This document shows, piece after piece, positions 7,014 through 15,089 of a DNA stretch of 29,498 nucleotides. The position numbers and the translations under genes are program-made. Source of the DNA: Poindextera sp035295705 (GTDB taxonomy: Bacteria; Pseudomonadota; Alphaproteobacteria; Caulobacterales; Caulobacteraceae); contig DATGIN010000163.1 of assembly GCA_035295705.1 (NCBI GenBank), positions 1-29,498 of the forward strand. The letters run 5' to 3'. The notes under the pieces are model-generated. The model did not search any database. It was not told the DNA's origin and saw only the letters and a program-made list of their open reading frames with translations. How positions within the stretch are numbered: position 1 is the stretch's first letter; each line of letters begins with the position of its first letter.

Positions 7014-8195
7014 TCAGACCGTAAGCGCCTTGGCCCCGAACCGATCGTTGAACGCCTGGGTGTCGATCTCTTCGAGCGAAAGGCGGCCGGCCATGACGTC
7101 CGCCTTCCACGCCTCGTGGGCCGGCACGTTGGCGTGGAACTCCGGCATGACCTCCTCGGCGAACAGCCTGAGGCTGTCGCAGATGTCCTGGTGCGTGTTC
7201 CGCCCCGCCTGGTTCAGCAGGATCACCTGGTCGATGTGCGACTGCTCGAACTTCCTGAGCTTGCGCCGGATCGTCTCCGGCGAGCCGATCAGGCCGCCGG
7301 TCAGCGCCCGCTCGGCCTGCTCTGGGTTCGCCGCCTTCCACTTGTTGTACTCGACCCACATGTCGACGGCGCCGGGCGCCGGCCGCGCGCGATCGGCGCT
7401 GTTGTAGTAGCGCAGGCAGAACTGGAAGAAGGTCGCCCCGTCCGCCTTCTCGCGCGCCTCCTCGTCGGTCCTCGCGCACATGAACATCGAGACCAGGGCG
7501 ATGTTGGGGTTGATCGGATAGTCGGCCAGCTTGTCCAGCCGCTTGGTGATGCCGTTGTAGTAGGCGTGCACCCAGGCGTGGGCGGCGTCGGCGCTGACGA
7601 ACTGGAAGCCGAGGGCGCCGATCCCCTTCTCACCGGCGTAGGCGATAGTCGGCAGTTGCGAGCAGGCGGTCCAGAGCGGCGGATGCGGCCTCTGCCGAGG
7701 CTTCGGCAGCACGTTGCGCTTCGGGAAGTCGAAATAGGGGCCGTGGTATTCGACGCCGCCGTCGCCGAACATCGGGATCAGACAGCGGACCGCATCCTCC
7801 CAGATCGCCCGCTTCTCGTTGAAATTGACCTTGAAGGGCCCGAGCTCGGTGATGGAGGCGCTCTCGCCCATGCCAAGCTCGACGCGGCCGTTCGACAGCA
7901 GATCCAGGACCGAAACCTTTTCCGCCACCTTCGCCGGATGGTTCGTCGTCAGCTGGAAGATGCCGTGGCCGAGGCGGATCTGCTTCGTCCGCTGGCTCGC
8001 CGCCGACAGAAAGACCTCGGGCGCGGACGAATGGGAATACTCCTCGAGGAAATGGTGCTCGACTTCCCACGCGTAGTCGTAGCCCAGCGCATCGGCGAGC
8101 TCGAGCTGGGCGAGGGCGTCCTGGTAGAGGCGCCACTCCGAGTCACGGCCCCAGGGCCGCGGCAGCTGCATCTCGTAGAAGATCCCGAACTTCAT
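7014..8195 (-). CDS. LLM-class flavin-dependent monooxygenase
   Basis: A 393-residue luciferase-like (F420/FMN-type) TIM-barrel oxidoreductase. Typical segments: MKFGIFYEMQLPRPWG at the first strand, LELADALGYDYAWEVEHHF with the conserved EHH, SAASQRTKQIRLGHGI, NHPAKVAEKVSVLDLLSNGRVELGMG, the RPHPPLWTACSQLPT region, and GSPETIRRKLRKFEQSHIDQVIL near the end. The flavin substrate and the oxidised compound cannot be read from the sequence. Cytosolic. The same-strand Nudix gene follows at 19 nt. It diverges from the transglutaminase-like gene across about 127 nt. Confidence 0.9.
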   Translation of the reverse strand: MKFGIFYEMQLPRPWGRDSEWRLYQDALAQLELADALGYDYAWEVEHHFLEEYSHSSAPEVFLSAASQRTKQIRLGHGIFQLTTNHPAKVAEKVSVLDLLSNGRVELGMGESASITELGPFKVNFNEKRAIWEDAVRCLIPMFGDGGVEYHGPYFDFPKRNVLPKPRQRPHPPLWTACSQLPTIAYAGEKGIGALGFQFVSADAAHAWVHAYYNGITKRLDKLADYPINPNIALVSMFMCARTDEEAREKADGATFFQFCLRYYNSADRARPAPGAVDMWVEYNKWKAANPEQAERALTGGLIGSPETIRRKLRKFEQSHIDQVILLNQAGRNTHQDICDSLRLFAEEVMPEFHANVPAHEAWKADVMAGRLSLEEIDTQAFNDRFGAKALTV

Positions 8196-8322
8196 CGTAG
8201 CGTCCTGTCGGATTCTGTCAGTTTACGGCGTCATTGTGGGAGCGGGCGCCGGGGCGAGGCAAGACCGGTCGAGACGCGGCCGGCCCGCCCGCGCCATCCA
8301 ACGGCGCGTCAAGGAGAGATCG

Positions 8323-9216
8323 ATGCCGCTTCCAGCCGATATCCGGGCCTTCTACACGGCGACCGGCCCGATGACCGACCTTGGTCCGCATGCCGCCGCG
8401 GCGCGCGGCCTGCCGTCCGACATCGCCGGCCTCTGCGACGTCATCCAGGGCGACCTGGTGCATCACCACTGGGCCGGCGCCTACAAGGTCGAGCTCACGC
8501 CGGCGAAGGCCGCCCAGCAACACCTGCGCGGCGCGGCGGCGACGCTGGACGCGCTGCTGGCCAGCAACCCGGCGCCGCTGGGCGAGCGGCGAGAGCCGGC
8601 GGAGCGGGCGGTCGGCGTCTGCCGACACTTCTCCGTCGTAGCGGCGGCGCTGCTGCGCGCACAGGGCGTGCCTGCCCGCGCCCGCGTGGGCTTTGGCGCC
8701 TATTTCGAGCCGGGCAAGTATGTCGACCACTGGGTCGTCGAGCGTTGGAGCGAACCGGAAGGCCGCTGGATCCTGACCGACGCTCAGCTCGATGCGCTGC
8801 AGCGCCAGGCGCTGAAGCTCGATTTCGACCCGCTGGACGTTCCGCGCGACCGCTTCATCATTGCGGGCGATGCCTGGACCCAGGCTCGCGCGGGCGAAGT
8901 CGATGCGAGCAAGTTCGGCATCTTCGACATGTGGGGCCTCTGGTTCATCGCCGGCAACGTGCTCCGTGACTTCGCGGCGCTGAACAACGTCGAGATGCTG
9001 CCCTGGGACGTCTGGGGACCGGACCTGCAACCGAACGCAGCGCTGAGCGAAGCGTTGACCGCGCGCTTCGACCAGCTCGCCGCCCTGACCCTCGAGCCCG
9101 ACGCCCGCTTCGCCGAGCTGCGCGCGCTCTACGAAGGCGAGCCGTCGCTGCGCGTGCCGGCCGAGCTCTTCAACGCTGTCACGCAAAGGGTCGAGCGCGT
9201 CGCCGAGCTCGCGTAA
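8323..9216 (+). CDS. Transglutaminase-like domain protein
   Basis: A 297-residue protein with a papain/transglutaminase-type triad: C100 in VCRHF, H136 in YVDHWVVE and D153 in WILTDAQLD. The order and spacing are typical of the bacterial transglutaminase-like superfamily, many of which are cysteine hydrolases rather than cross-linkers. The N-terminus has no signal peptide (MPLPADIRAFYTATG). AAGGAGAG about 4 nt before the ATG chooses this start over an in-frame upstream codon. A GNAT gene begins 59 nt downstream on the same strand. The substrate is unknown. Confidence 0.8.
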   Translation: MPLPADIRAFYTATGPMTDLGPHAAAARGLPSDIAGLCDVIQGDLVHHHWAGAYKVELTPAKAAQQHLRGAAATLDALLASNPAPLGERREPAERAVGVCRHFSVVAAALLRAQGVPARARVGFGAYFEPGKYVDHWVVERWSEPEGRWILTDAQLDALQRQALKLDFDPLDVPRDRFIIAGDAWTQARAGEVDASKFGIFDMWGLWFIAGNVLRDFAALNNVEMLPWDVWGPDLQPNAALSEALTARFDQLAALTLEPDARFAELRALYEGEPSLRVPAELFNAVTQRVERVAELA

Positions 9217-9275
9217 GGCGTGGCGCCCCACGGTCCCGCTTGCCAGCGCCCGGGGGGCCACGCGAAAGGATGGCG

Positions 9276-9737
9276 ATGGCCGTCGCGCTCGTCCCCGCCA
9301 GCATCGGCGACAAGCCGATGCTGCGCCAGATGCTCGAGAGCTACCTCGTCGAGCTCAGCGCCTTCGACCCCGCCATAACGCCCGACTATCCGTACCTCGA
9401 CATCTACTGGGCGGGCGGAGAAGCGCGCTGGCCCATCCTGATCACGCAGGACGGCGGCGTTGCCGGCTTCGCTCTCATTCGTTCGGCCGACGACGGCGGC
9501 GGGGCGGAAATGGCGGAGTTCTACGTCCGACCGGACGCGCGGCGAAGCGGGGCCGGACTTGCCGCCGCGGTAGGGCTGTTCAAGGCGCACCCCGGCGCGT
9601 GGACGCTCTCGATCCTGTTGGACAACGGCCCGGCGCGCGCCTTCTGGCCACGGGCGATTGCGGCGGCCAAGGGCGAGCGGGTCTCGATCGCCGAAGAGGA
9701 GCGCGTCGTGACCTACCGCTTCACGATCCCCACTTGA
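9276..9737 (+). CDS. GNAT-family N-acetyltransferase
   Basis: 153 residues from the ATG at 9276, which has AAGGA 5 nt upstream; the ATG two codons earlier would overlap that site. The order is that of a GNAT fold: MLRQMLESYLVELSAFDP helix, GGVAGFALIRS strand, EMAEFYVRPDARRSGAGLAAA, which is the acetyl-CoA pyrophosphate loop (Q/RxxGxG/A variant, RRSGAG), and LDNGPARAFWPRAI, the C-terminal region where GNATs usually read N..a..fY. Cytosolic. The acceptor is unknown. Confidence 0.78.
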   Translation: MAVALVPASIGDKPMLRQMLESYLVELSAFDPAITPDYPYLDIYWAGGEARWPILITQDGGVAGFALIRSADDGGGAEMAEFYVRPDARRSGAGLAAAVGLFKAHPGAWTLSILLDNGPARAFWPRAIAAAKGERVSIAEEERVVTYRFTIPT

Positions 9738-9820
9738 GTCATCTCCCAGCCTGAATAGCTCGTCTGCGGCGCATCAATGCGACATGGTGAGCCCTCAACA
9801 GGCGCGCGGCGGAGGCGGGC

Positions 9821-10960
9821 ATGAACGCGACGGAGCGAGTGCGCGAAGCGCTCGAGAGCGGCATCGAGCGAGCCGGGCTGCCCGGCGCGGCGGTAGCCGC
9901 CCGCCTTCCGAGCGGCGAGGCGGTCGCAGCGGCGGCCGGCGTCCGCGGCGCGGACAACCCGTCGCCGATGACGCCCGATACGCTGTTCTGGATCGCTTCC
10001 TGCACCAAGGCTCTGACCGCCACGGCGGCAATGCAGCTGGTCGAGAAGGGGCTGGTCGGCCTCGACGATCCGGTGGGCGATCGCCTGCCGCGCCTGGCGG
10101 CGCCGAGGCGCCTGACCGGGTTCGATGCGGACGGAAAAGCCAAGCTTGAGCCGGTCCGGGCGCCGATCACGCTTCGCCAGCTGCTCACGCACACCAGCGG
10201 CCTCGCCTACGCGTTCACGCACGCCGGCGTGAACCGCTACCAGACCGAGGTCGGAGTCGGCGCAAACGACCCGGGCGGCCCGGACGCGCCGCTGGCCTTC
10301 GAGCCGGGCGCGGGTTGGGTCTACGGCACGGGGATCGACTGGGCCGGCCAACTGATCCAGTCGGTCAGCGGCGAACCGTTCGGCGACTACATGCAGGCGC
10401 ATGTGCTGGGGCCGCTCGGCATGTCGGACACGACCTTTTTTCCGCTCGAGGTCGACAAGCCGCGCACGGCCTCGATGCACGCACGGACGCCGGAGGGCGG
10501 CGTCGCCCCCATTCCCTTCGCGATGCCGCCGGAGCCGCATTTCATGATGGGCGGCGGCGGGCTCTACGCGACGGTCGGCGACTATCTGAAGTTCATGGAC
10601 AGCGTGCTCGGCCGCGGCCCTGCGATCCTCGCGCCGGAGAGCATCGACGCCCTTTGCGACGTGCAGGTCGAGGGGCCCGAGGTGGGCGTGCTCCGCTCCA
10701 CCCAGCCCAACACCTCGAACGACTTCGACCCCGTCCCGGGCATGAAGGGCTGGAGCCTCGGCTTCGTGGTCAACCGCGAGCCCGGGCCGAATGGCCGAAG
10801 CGCTGGATCGCAGGCCTGGGGCGGGCTCGGCAACTGCTACTATTGGATCGATCGCGACGCCGGCGCGGCTGGCGTCTTCTGCGCCCAGCTTCTGCCGTTC
10901 GCCGACCCGCGGGCGCTTGAGGCGTTCGCTGCGTTCGAACGGGCCGTCTACGGCCTCTAG
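9821..10960 (+). CDS. Class C beta-lactamase-like serine hydrolase
   Basis: A 379-residue beta-lactamase/PBP-fold esterase or peptidase-like protein. The SxxK nucleophile motif is SCTK (S60, K63), the second motif is YGT (Y168), and the third, GG-type, motif lies near WGGLGNCYYWID. Other typical segments are GAAVAARLPSGEAV, LVGLDDPVGDRLP, ITLRQLLTHTSGLAY and VLGPLGMSDT. There is no signal peptide, unlike true AmpC enzymes, so a cytosolic esterase of the EstB/LpqH-like group is more likely than antibiotic resistance. GGAGG lies before the ATG. It shares its CTAG stop region with the convergent DUF4424 gene. Confidence 0.87.
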   Translation: MNATERVREALESGIERAGLPGAAVAARLPSGEAVAAAAGVRGADNPSPMTPDTLFWIASCTKALTATAAMQLVEKGLVGLDDPVGDRLPRLAAPRRLTGFDADGKAKLEPVRAPITLRQLLTHTSGLAYAFTHAGVNRYQTEVGVGANDPGGPDAPLAFEPGAGWVYGTGIDWAGQLIQSVSGEPFGDYMQAHVLGPLGMSDTTFFPLEVDKPRTASMHARTPEGGVAPIPFAMPPEPHFMMGGGGLYATVGDYLKFMDSVLGRGPAILAPESIDALCDVQVEGPEVGVLRSTQPNTSNDFDPVPGMKGWSLGFVVNREPGPNGRSAGSQAWGGLGNCYYWIDRDAGAAGVFCAQLLPFADPRALEAFAAFERAVYGL

Positions 10961-11988
10961 GGCGCGAAGGTCTCCGGTACGAGCAACAGGATCGCCACGT
11001 CCCTGGTCGGCGTGAAGTTGGCGTAGTGCACCTGGAACGTGGTCGGGCCGATCTTCTTCACCCGGTCGCCGCAGAAGCTGACCAGGTTCCCCGTTGAGCC
11101 CTTGTCGATGGTCATGGTGAAGTCGCCGATCGGGGCTTTCCAGTTCGCGCCCGTGGTCAGCACGTACTCGATGCGCTCTTCGGCGTAGTACCCGCCTGTC
11201 TTTTGCGCGGCCGCCCGCTTCTGAGCCAGGCTCGCCAGCAGGCTGTCGTCGATGCAGTACTTCGCCCGGCCCTGCGCATAGCCAGGCTGGGTCTTGTAGG
11301 CCGGGTCGCCCCACTCCGTCCCGGCGGTCCCCCCGACGGACGGCCGGTAGCGGTGATCGACGACCACCGGCTTGCCGGCCGGGAACCCCTGCCGCCAGTA
11401 GTAGGTCGTCTTCAGAGTCCAGGTCGGCTGCAGGTGGTGCTCCATCCCCTTGCCGACGTCGTAGTCGTCGTCGATGGCCAGGCCCTTGGCCTTCAGCGCG
11501 GTCTGCGTGGCGAGCGGCAGCTTCAAGAGCGCCGCAGCAGTGGACGGCAGCTGCGGCGCAAGCGGAACGCCGAGCTCGCGCAGGTAGGCGGTCTCATCGA
11601 CGCCGTCCTTGATCACCTTCTGCTCCACCTGCGCGTCGACGACCCGGCCGTCGACCGTGGTGACGAAGCCGAGGAAGTTCGTCGGGCTCTCGGTCGGCAC
11701 GACGATGTTGTCGTCCGGGCCCTCGATGGTGATGTCCGGCAACGGGAACGCGACCAGCACGCTCGCGTCGCGCCCGGAGGTGTTCTCGAACACGTAGCGC
11801 ACGTGCACGAGCTTCTCGGAGATCGAGAGGTCTTCGGACTTCATCTCGATCGCGTCGGTCTTGGTCAGCACGAGGCCGCCGGTCGCCAACTGGGCGCTGG
11901 TGTCGTTGGCGAGCGCGACAGCGCCGGCCGCCGCGTCGAGCGCCGCAGCCGCGCAGGCCGCCAGCCCCCACCGTACGATCGTCCGCAT
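10957..11988 (-). CDS. Secreted DUF4424 protein
   Basis: A 343-residue exported protein. The signal peptide MRTIVRWGLAACAAAALD... ends near AVALA-ND. The mature start NDTSAQLATGGLVLTKTDAI is the hallmark of DUF4424, followed by strands such as VHVRYVFENTSGRDASVL, TNFLGFVTTVDGR, TYYWRQGFPAGKPVVVDHRY and FTMTIDKGSTGNLVSFC. The family is of unknown function, probably beta-rich and periplasmic. A longer in-frame start exists but would put extra residues before the signal peptide. The gene ends tail-to-tail with the serine hydrolase and lies 83 nt after the MaoC gene on the same strand. Confidence 0.85.
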   Translation of the reverse strand: MRTIVRWGLAACAAAALDAAAGAVALANDTSAQLATGGLVLTKTDAIEMKSEDLSISEKLVHVRYVFENTSGRDASVLVAFPLPDITIEGPDDNIVVPTESPTNFLGFVTTVDGRVVDAQVEQKVIKDGVDETAYLRELGVPLAPQLPSTAAALLKLPLATQTALKAKGLAIDDDYDVGKGMEHHLQPTWTLKTTYYWRQGFPAGKPVVVDHRYRPSVGGTAGTEWGDPAYKTQPGYAQGRAKYCIDDSLLASLAQKRAAAQKTGGYYAEERIEYVLTTGANWKAPIGDFTMTIDKGSTGNLVSFCGDRVKKIGPTTFQVHYANFTPTRDVAILLLVPETFAP

Positions 11989-12071
11989 CGCCGACCCCCG
12001 CGATCCGCCGCCAAGTGCGGGATGCTGCGTCGGCGGCGCCACGAATGCAAACGCGCGTGGCTTTTGGGCGC

Positions 12072-12506
12072 TTAAGCCCGCGTCGGCAGCACCACGATGG
12101 CGTGGCCTGGGCAGGTGGCCTCGCCGTTCTGGTTTGTTACGTTGATTTCCAGGCGGACCTGGTTCTCGCCGTCGACGACGCCCTTCTCGACGACCTTGCC
12201 CACGACCGTGAGAACGTCGTTCTTCTGGTTGATGGCGCGGTACTGGCAGCCGATTTCGCGGATCTCGCCGGCGTCGCCGATCCAGTCGGTCAGCGCGTTG
12301 ACCAGGTAAGCGTAGCGCAGGTTGCCCATGCCGAACGCGCCCTGGGCGTTGCCGGCCTTTCGCCCATCCTCGTCATCCATGTGAAAGGGCACGAACTCGT
12401 CGTTCACCGCGGCGTAGCGGTTCCAGTGCATGAAGTTGGTCGTCCGCGACCAGGGCGGCAGCTCGTCGCCGATGCGGACGTCTTCGAAGTGGACGCTGGC
12501 GCTCAT
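12072..12506 (-). CDS. MaoC-like hot-dog dehydratase
   Basis: A 144-residue single hot-dog protein. The hydratase-type motif is FMHWNRYAAVNDEFVPFHMDDE, with the Asp and His that activate water in MaoC/R-specific enoyl-CoA hydratases, followed by FGMGNLRYAYLVNAL and the strand ENQVRLEINVTNQNGEAT. It probably hydrates or dehydrates an acyl-CoA thioester, perhaps as a heterodimer with the product of the gene 18 nt upstream. The operon order is symporter, FAS1-type hot-dog, then this gene. No sign of export. Confidence 0.85.
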   Translation of the reverse strand: MSASVHFEDVRIGDELPPWSRTTNFMHWNRYAAVNDEFVPFHMDDEDGRKAGNAQGAFGMGNLRYAYLVNALTDWIGDAGEIREIGCQYRAINQKNDVLTVVGKVVEKGVVDGENQVRLEINVTNQNGEATCPGHAIVVLPTRA

Positions 12507-12524
12507 CCTTCGCCTCCCCCTCCC

Positions 12525-13013
12525 CTAGTAGCGGATGCCGGTGGCGATGCGGCGGCGCACGAACTCCCCCGCCTGGTTCGTCCACTCGATCTCGTTGTAC
12601 GCGTAGAGCATCAGGCCGAACCGTCCCTGGCGCTCATTGAAGTCCTTCAGCCGCGTTCGGCTGGAGATGACGTCGCCCGGACGCATGGCCACGCCGTAGG
12701 TATCTGTCTGGCCGCCGTTGATGCTGGTCAGCCTGACGCCCTCGACAGCGGGAATGGCCGCCGCCGGCCGCGCGCGGTGCACCGGCCAGGCGAAGGGGTT
12801 GAAGTCGCGTGGCGCGATGATCCCGCCCCAGCGCGTGGTCTTGGCGTAGTCTTCGTCCCAGTAGATCGGCGGCGGGGTCTCCGGCCAATAGGTGGCGATC
12901 GCCCATTTGCGGATGTCGGAGAGCGCGATCGGGGGCGAATGGCGCGGCTCGCTCCATCGGCCCTTGGCCTCTTCCATCGCCGGACTGATCAGCGTCTCGA
13001 CGCCCTGCGCCAT
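12525..13013 (-). CDS. FAS1-like hot-dog dehydratase (MaoC N-terminal domain type)
   Basis: 162 residues from the ATG at 13013, which follows GAGAAGG. It matches the N-terminal (non-catalytic) hot-dog of MaoC-type dehydratases: SDIRKWAIATYWPETPPPIYWD, GGIIAPRDFNPFAW, GVRLTSINGGQTDTYGVAMRPGD and SRTRLKDFNERQGRFG, ending RRRIATGIRY. Such subunits pair with a small MaoC subunit like the one encoded 18 nt downstream; heterodimeric hydratases of this design act on bulky acyl-CoAs such as sterol side chains in actinobacteria. That role here is inference. Confidence 0.82.
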   Translation of the reverse strand: MAQGVETLISPAMEEAKGRWSEPRHSPPIALSDIRKWAIATYWPETPPPIYWDEDYAKTTRWGGIIAPRDFNPFAWPVHRARPAAAIPAVEGVRLTSINGGQTDTYGVAMRPGDVISSRTRLKDFNERQGRFGLMLYAYNEIEWTNQAGEFVRRRIATGIRY

Positions 13014-13045
13014 CGCCTTCTCCCCAATCGCTATCTGGCTCTCGC

Positions 13046-14488
13046 TTATTCGGCAGCCGCGGATCCCGGGGTCGGCTGGATGGGCAGGCCGGTCAGCGCC
13101 TCTTCGGCCGCCGCGAAGTCGGGCGCCGCGAGCGCCGCGCGGATTTCTGCATGCCGCCTTGAGTCCAACCGGTAGCCGAACAGCAGCCCGCCGCCCAGCC
13201 AGACCAGCGTGATCGGGGCGAACAGGTAGCACATCTCCAGGCCGAAGATGGCGTGCGGGGTGTTCACCGCCCCTTCCGCGCCGTTGTAGCCGACGAACGC
13301 GAGCACCGGGTAGACGATCGCGACGGTGATGCTGGAGCCCACCTTGGTCGTGGTGGTGACCATGGAAAACAACAGGCTCGTCAGGTCCTTCCGCTGCTCG
13401 AGGCGAACCTCGTCGGCGACGTCGGCCACCATGGCCCGGTTGAGGATGCCGAAGGCCGAGGCGCAGAAGCCGACCGCCGCCATCGCAACCGCGGTCGGCG
13501 CGGCGTTCAGGAGGCTGTAGGTCCCGTGCATGCGCGGGACGGCCATCAGGATCGTCTGGGTCACCGAGTAGGCGACGCACGACACCTGCAGCGCGCGATG
13601 CTTGCCGAACCAGCGAGCCGCCGCCCCGCCCCAGAAGAGGGAGCCCAGGATCCCGGCGGCGACATAGAAGATCAGCAGCACGCTGACGTCCTGGACGCTG
13701 AAGCCCTTCGCGTCGTGGAAGTAGAAGAGGTAGAGCGGCCCGGTGGTGCCTGGCCCGACGTTCAGCACGAAGTCCGAAAGGATCAGGCGGATCATCGACG
13801 GCCGCGCGATCGCCTTCCGATAGTCGGCGAGCTTGAAGGTTGGCCGCGTGGTGGTGGCGGTGATCCGATCCGGGGTGAAGATGGCGCAGAGCGCCAGGCA
13901 GATCGGCAGCGACACCAGGATGATGAGGCCAAGAGCCTTCATGCTGGAGGTGAGGCCAGCCGAAACCTTGCCGGCGGTGAACACGGGCAGGAGCAGGATC
14001 GCAACCGTGGCGGCGACGCCCAGCAGCGAGATCCACGCGAACAGCCGCGCCCGGTCGTGGTAGGTGACGGCGACCACGGACGACCACGCGGACTGGCCGA
14101 GCGTCATCATCGAAAGCCCCGCGAAACTCACGATCAGCCAGACGATGAAGTGCAGCTGCGTGACGTGCTGGGTCGGGATGAAGATGTTGAAGACGCCCAG
14201 CATCGCCACCGGAACGCCGAGCACGACCCACGGCCGGTAGCGGCCGATCGGCGTTCGGGTGCGATCCATGACCAGCGCCAACATCGGGTCGAGGAAGGCG
14301 TCGATGAAGCGCACGATGGTGATCGCGCCCGCGACGGCCATGAAGCTCACGCCCAGCGCCACGTAGTTGGGCGGCAGGTAGACCGTGTAGAGAAGGCCGA
14401 TCACGGCGATCGGCCCGCCCAACGAGCTGAACGCCAGGACGATCGGCAGCGGCACCCTGGAGTCGGACGACGGCGCGGCGGACGACAT
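13046..14488 (-). CDS. GPH-type MFS cation symporter
   Basis: A 480-residue transporter with about 12 helices, of the glycoside-pentoside-hexuronide (MFS_2) group. The first cytosolic loop reads FIDAFLDPMLALVMDRTRTPIGRYRPW, the characteristic DP..G...DrTrtr.GRyRPw signature. Later helices include ILLLPVFTAGKV, LSDFVLNVGPGTTGPLYLFYF, GILGSLFWGGAAARW and VWLGGGLLFGYRL. GGGGAGGAT precedes the ATG at 14488. It is the first gene of an operon with two hot-dog dehydratases (33 and 18 nt gaps), so it may import the substrate they act on, or its precursor. The substrate is unknown. Confidence 0.9.
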   Translation of the reverse strand: MSSAAPSSDSRVPLPIVLAFSSLGGPIAVIGLLYTVYLPPNYVALGVSFMAVAGAITIVRFIDAFLDPMLALVMDRTRTPIGRYRPWVVLGVPVAMLGVFNIFIPTQHVTQLHFIVWLIVSFAGLSMMTLGQSAWSSVVAVTYHDRARLFAWISLLGVAATVAILLLPVFTAGKVSAGLTSSMKALGLIILVSLPICLALCAIFTPDRITATTTRPTFKLADYRKAIARPSMIRLILSDFVLNVGPGTTGPLYLFYFHDAKGFSVQDVSVLLIFYVAAGILGSLFWGGAAARWFGKHRALQVSCVAYSVTQTILMAVPRMHGTYSLLNAAPTAVAMAAVGFCASAFGILNRAMVADVADEVRLEQRKDLTSLLFSMVTTTTKVGSSITVAIVYPVLAFVGYNGAEGAVNTPHAIFGLEMCYLFAPITLVWLGGGLLFGYRLDSRRHAEIRAALAAPDFAAAEEALTGLPIQPTPGSAAAE

Positions 14489-14577
14489 CGGCGATCCTCC
14501 CCAAGACCTGGGACGCGCGTCCACCTTATGAGCCGGCATCCGGGATTGGGAACGAAAATGCAGCGAAAAGCCCCGGG

Positions 14578-15078
14578 ATGAACGTTCCGCCGGAATGCTG
14601 GCTGACCGGGAAGGCGGTTCCGCGGCCCTCGCCGATCCAAGGATTGGGTCTGTTCGCGACGGCGCCGATCGTGGTCGGCGCGGTGGTGATGCGGCTAGGC
14701 GGAACGGTGATCGACGGTGCGGCGCTCAGGCGTCTCGAGCCGCCGTACAGCTCGGTGACGCTCGACGATGACGCGCACCTCCTGATCGATCCGGCGCACC
14801 CGGTTCGCTACGGCAACCACGGGTGCGACCCGAACCTGTGGCATCTCGACGCCGTCACGATCGCCGCGCGCCGGGACATCGCCGAGGGCGAGGAGCTTCT
14901 GATCGACTACGCAACGCACACGCTGGCGTCCTGGTGGTCGATGGCCTGCGCCTGCGCGAGCCCGCTTTGCCGCGGGACGATCAGCGGCGACGATTGGCGG
15001 ATCGACCGGCTGCGGTCGGCCTACGGCCGCCACTGGACCCCGGCGCTGGTCAGGCGCATCGAAGCCGAAGGCGGATAG
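14578..15078 (+). CDS. SET-domain protein with post-SET cysteines
   Basis: A 166-residue compact SET methyltransferase-like protein. SPIQGLGLFATAPI (18-31) is the first SET motif (GxGlfA). RYGNHGCDPNLW (78-88) is the NHSCxPN S-adenosylmethionine/lysine-channel motif. GEELLIDYATHT (104-115) is the GEEL..dY motif. CACASPLCRG (124-133) is a CxCxxxxC post-SET zinc site. All core SET motifs are therefore present, unlike many degenerate bacterial copies. Bacterial SET proteins are less common and their substrates are mostly unknown. The Shine-Dalgarno is weak. The MBL-fold gene starts 12 nt after its stop. Confidence 0.85.
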   Translation: MNVPPECWLTGKAVPRPSPIQGLGLFATAPIVVGAVVMRLGGTVIDGAALRRLEPPYSSVTLDDDAHLLIDPAHPVRYGNHGCDPNLWHLDAVTIAARRDIAEGEELLIDYATHTLASWWSMACACASPLCRGTISGDDWRIDRLRSAYGRHWTPALVRRIEAEGG

Positions 15079-15089
15079 AGAGCGAGGGC

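Noticed and set aside
10300..10960. Antibiotic-resistance beta-lactamase
   Set aside because: The SxxK fold is there, but there is no signal peptide and the second motif is YGT rather than YxN; an esterase-like serine hydrolase is more likely.
9713..11314. Long minus-strand frame opposite the serine hydrolase
   Set aside because: Shadow frame; the plus strand has SCTK and other beta-lactamase-fold motifs, and the shadow has none.
12525..14504. A 659-codon minus-strand frame joining part of the transporter region to the hot-dog dehydratase
   Set aside because: Its first three quarters are the wrong frame of the MFS gene. Only the last 162 codons from ATG 13013 are the real dehydratase.
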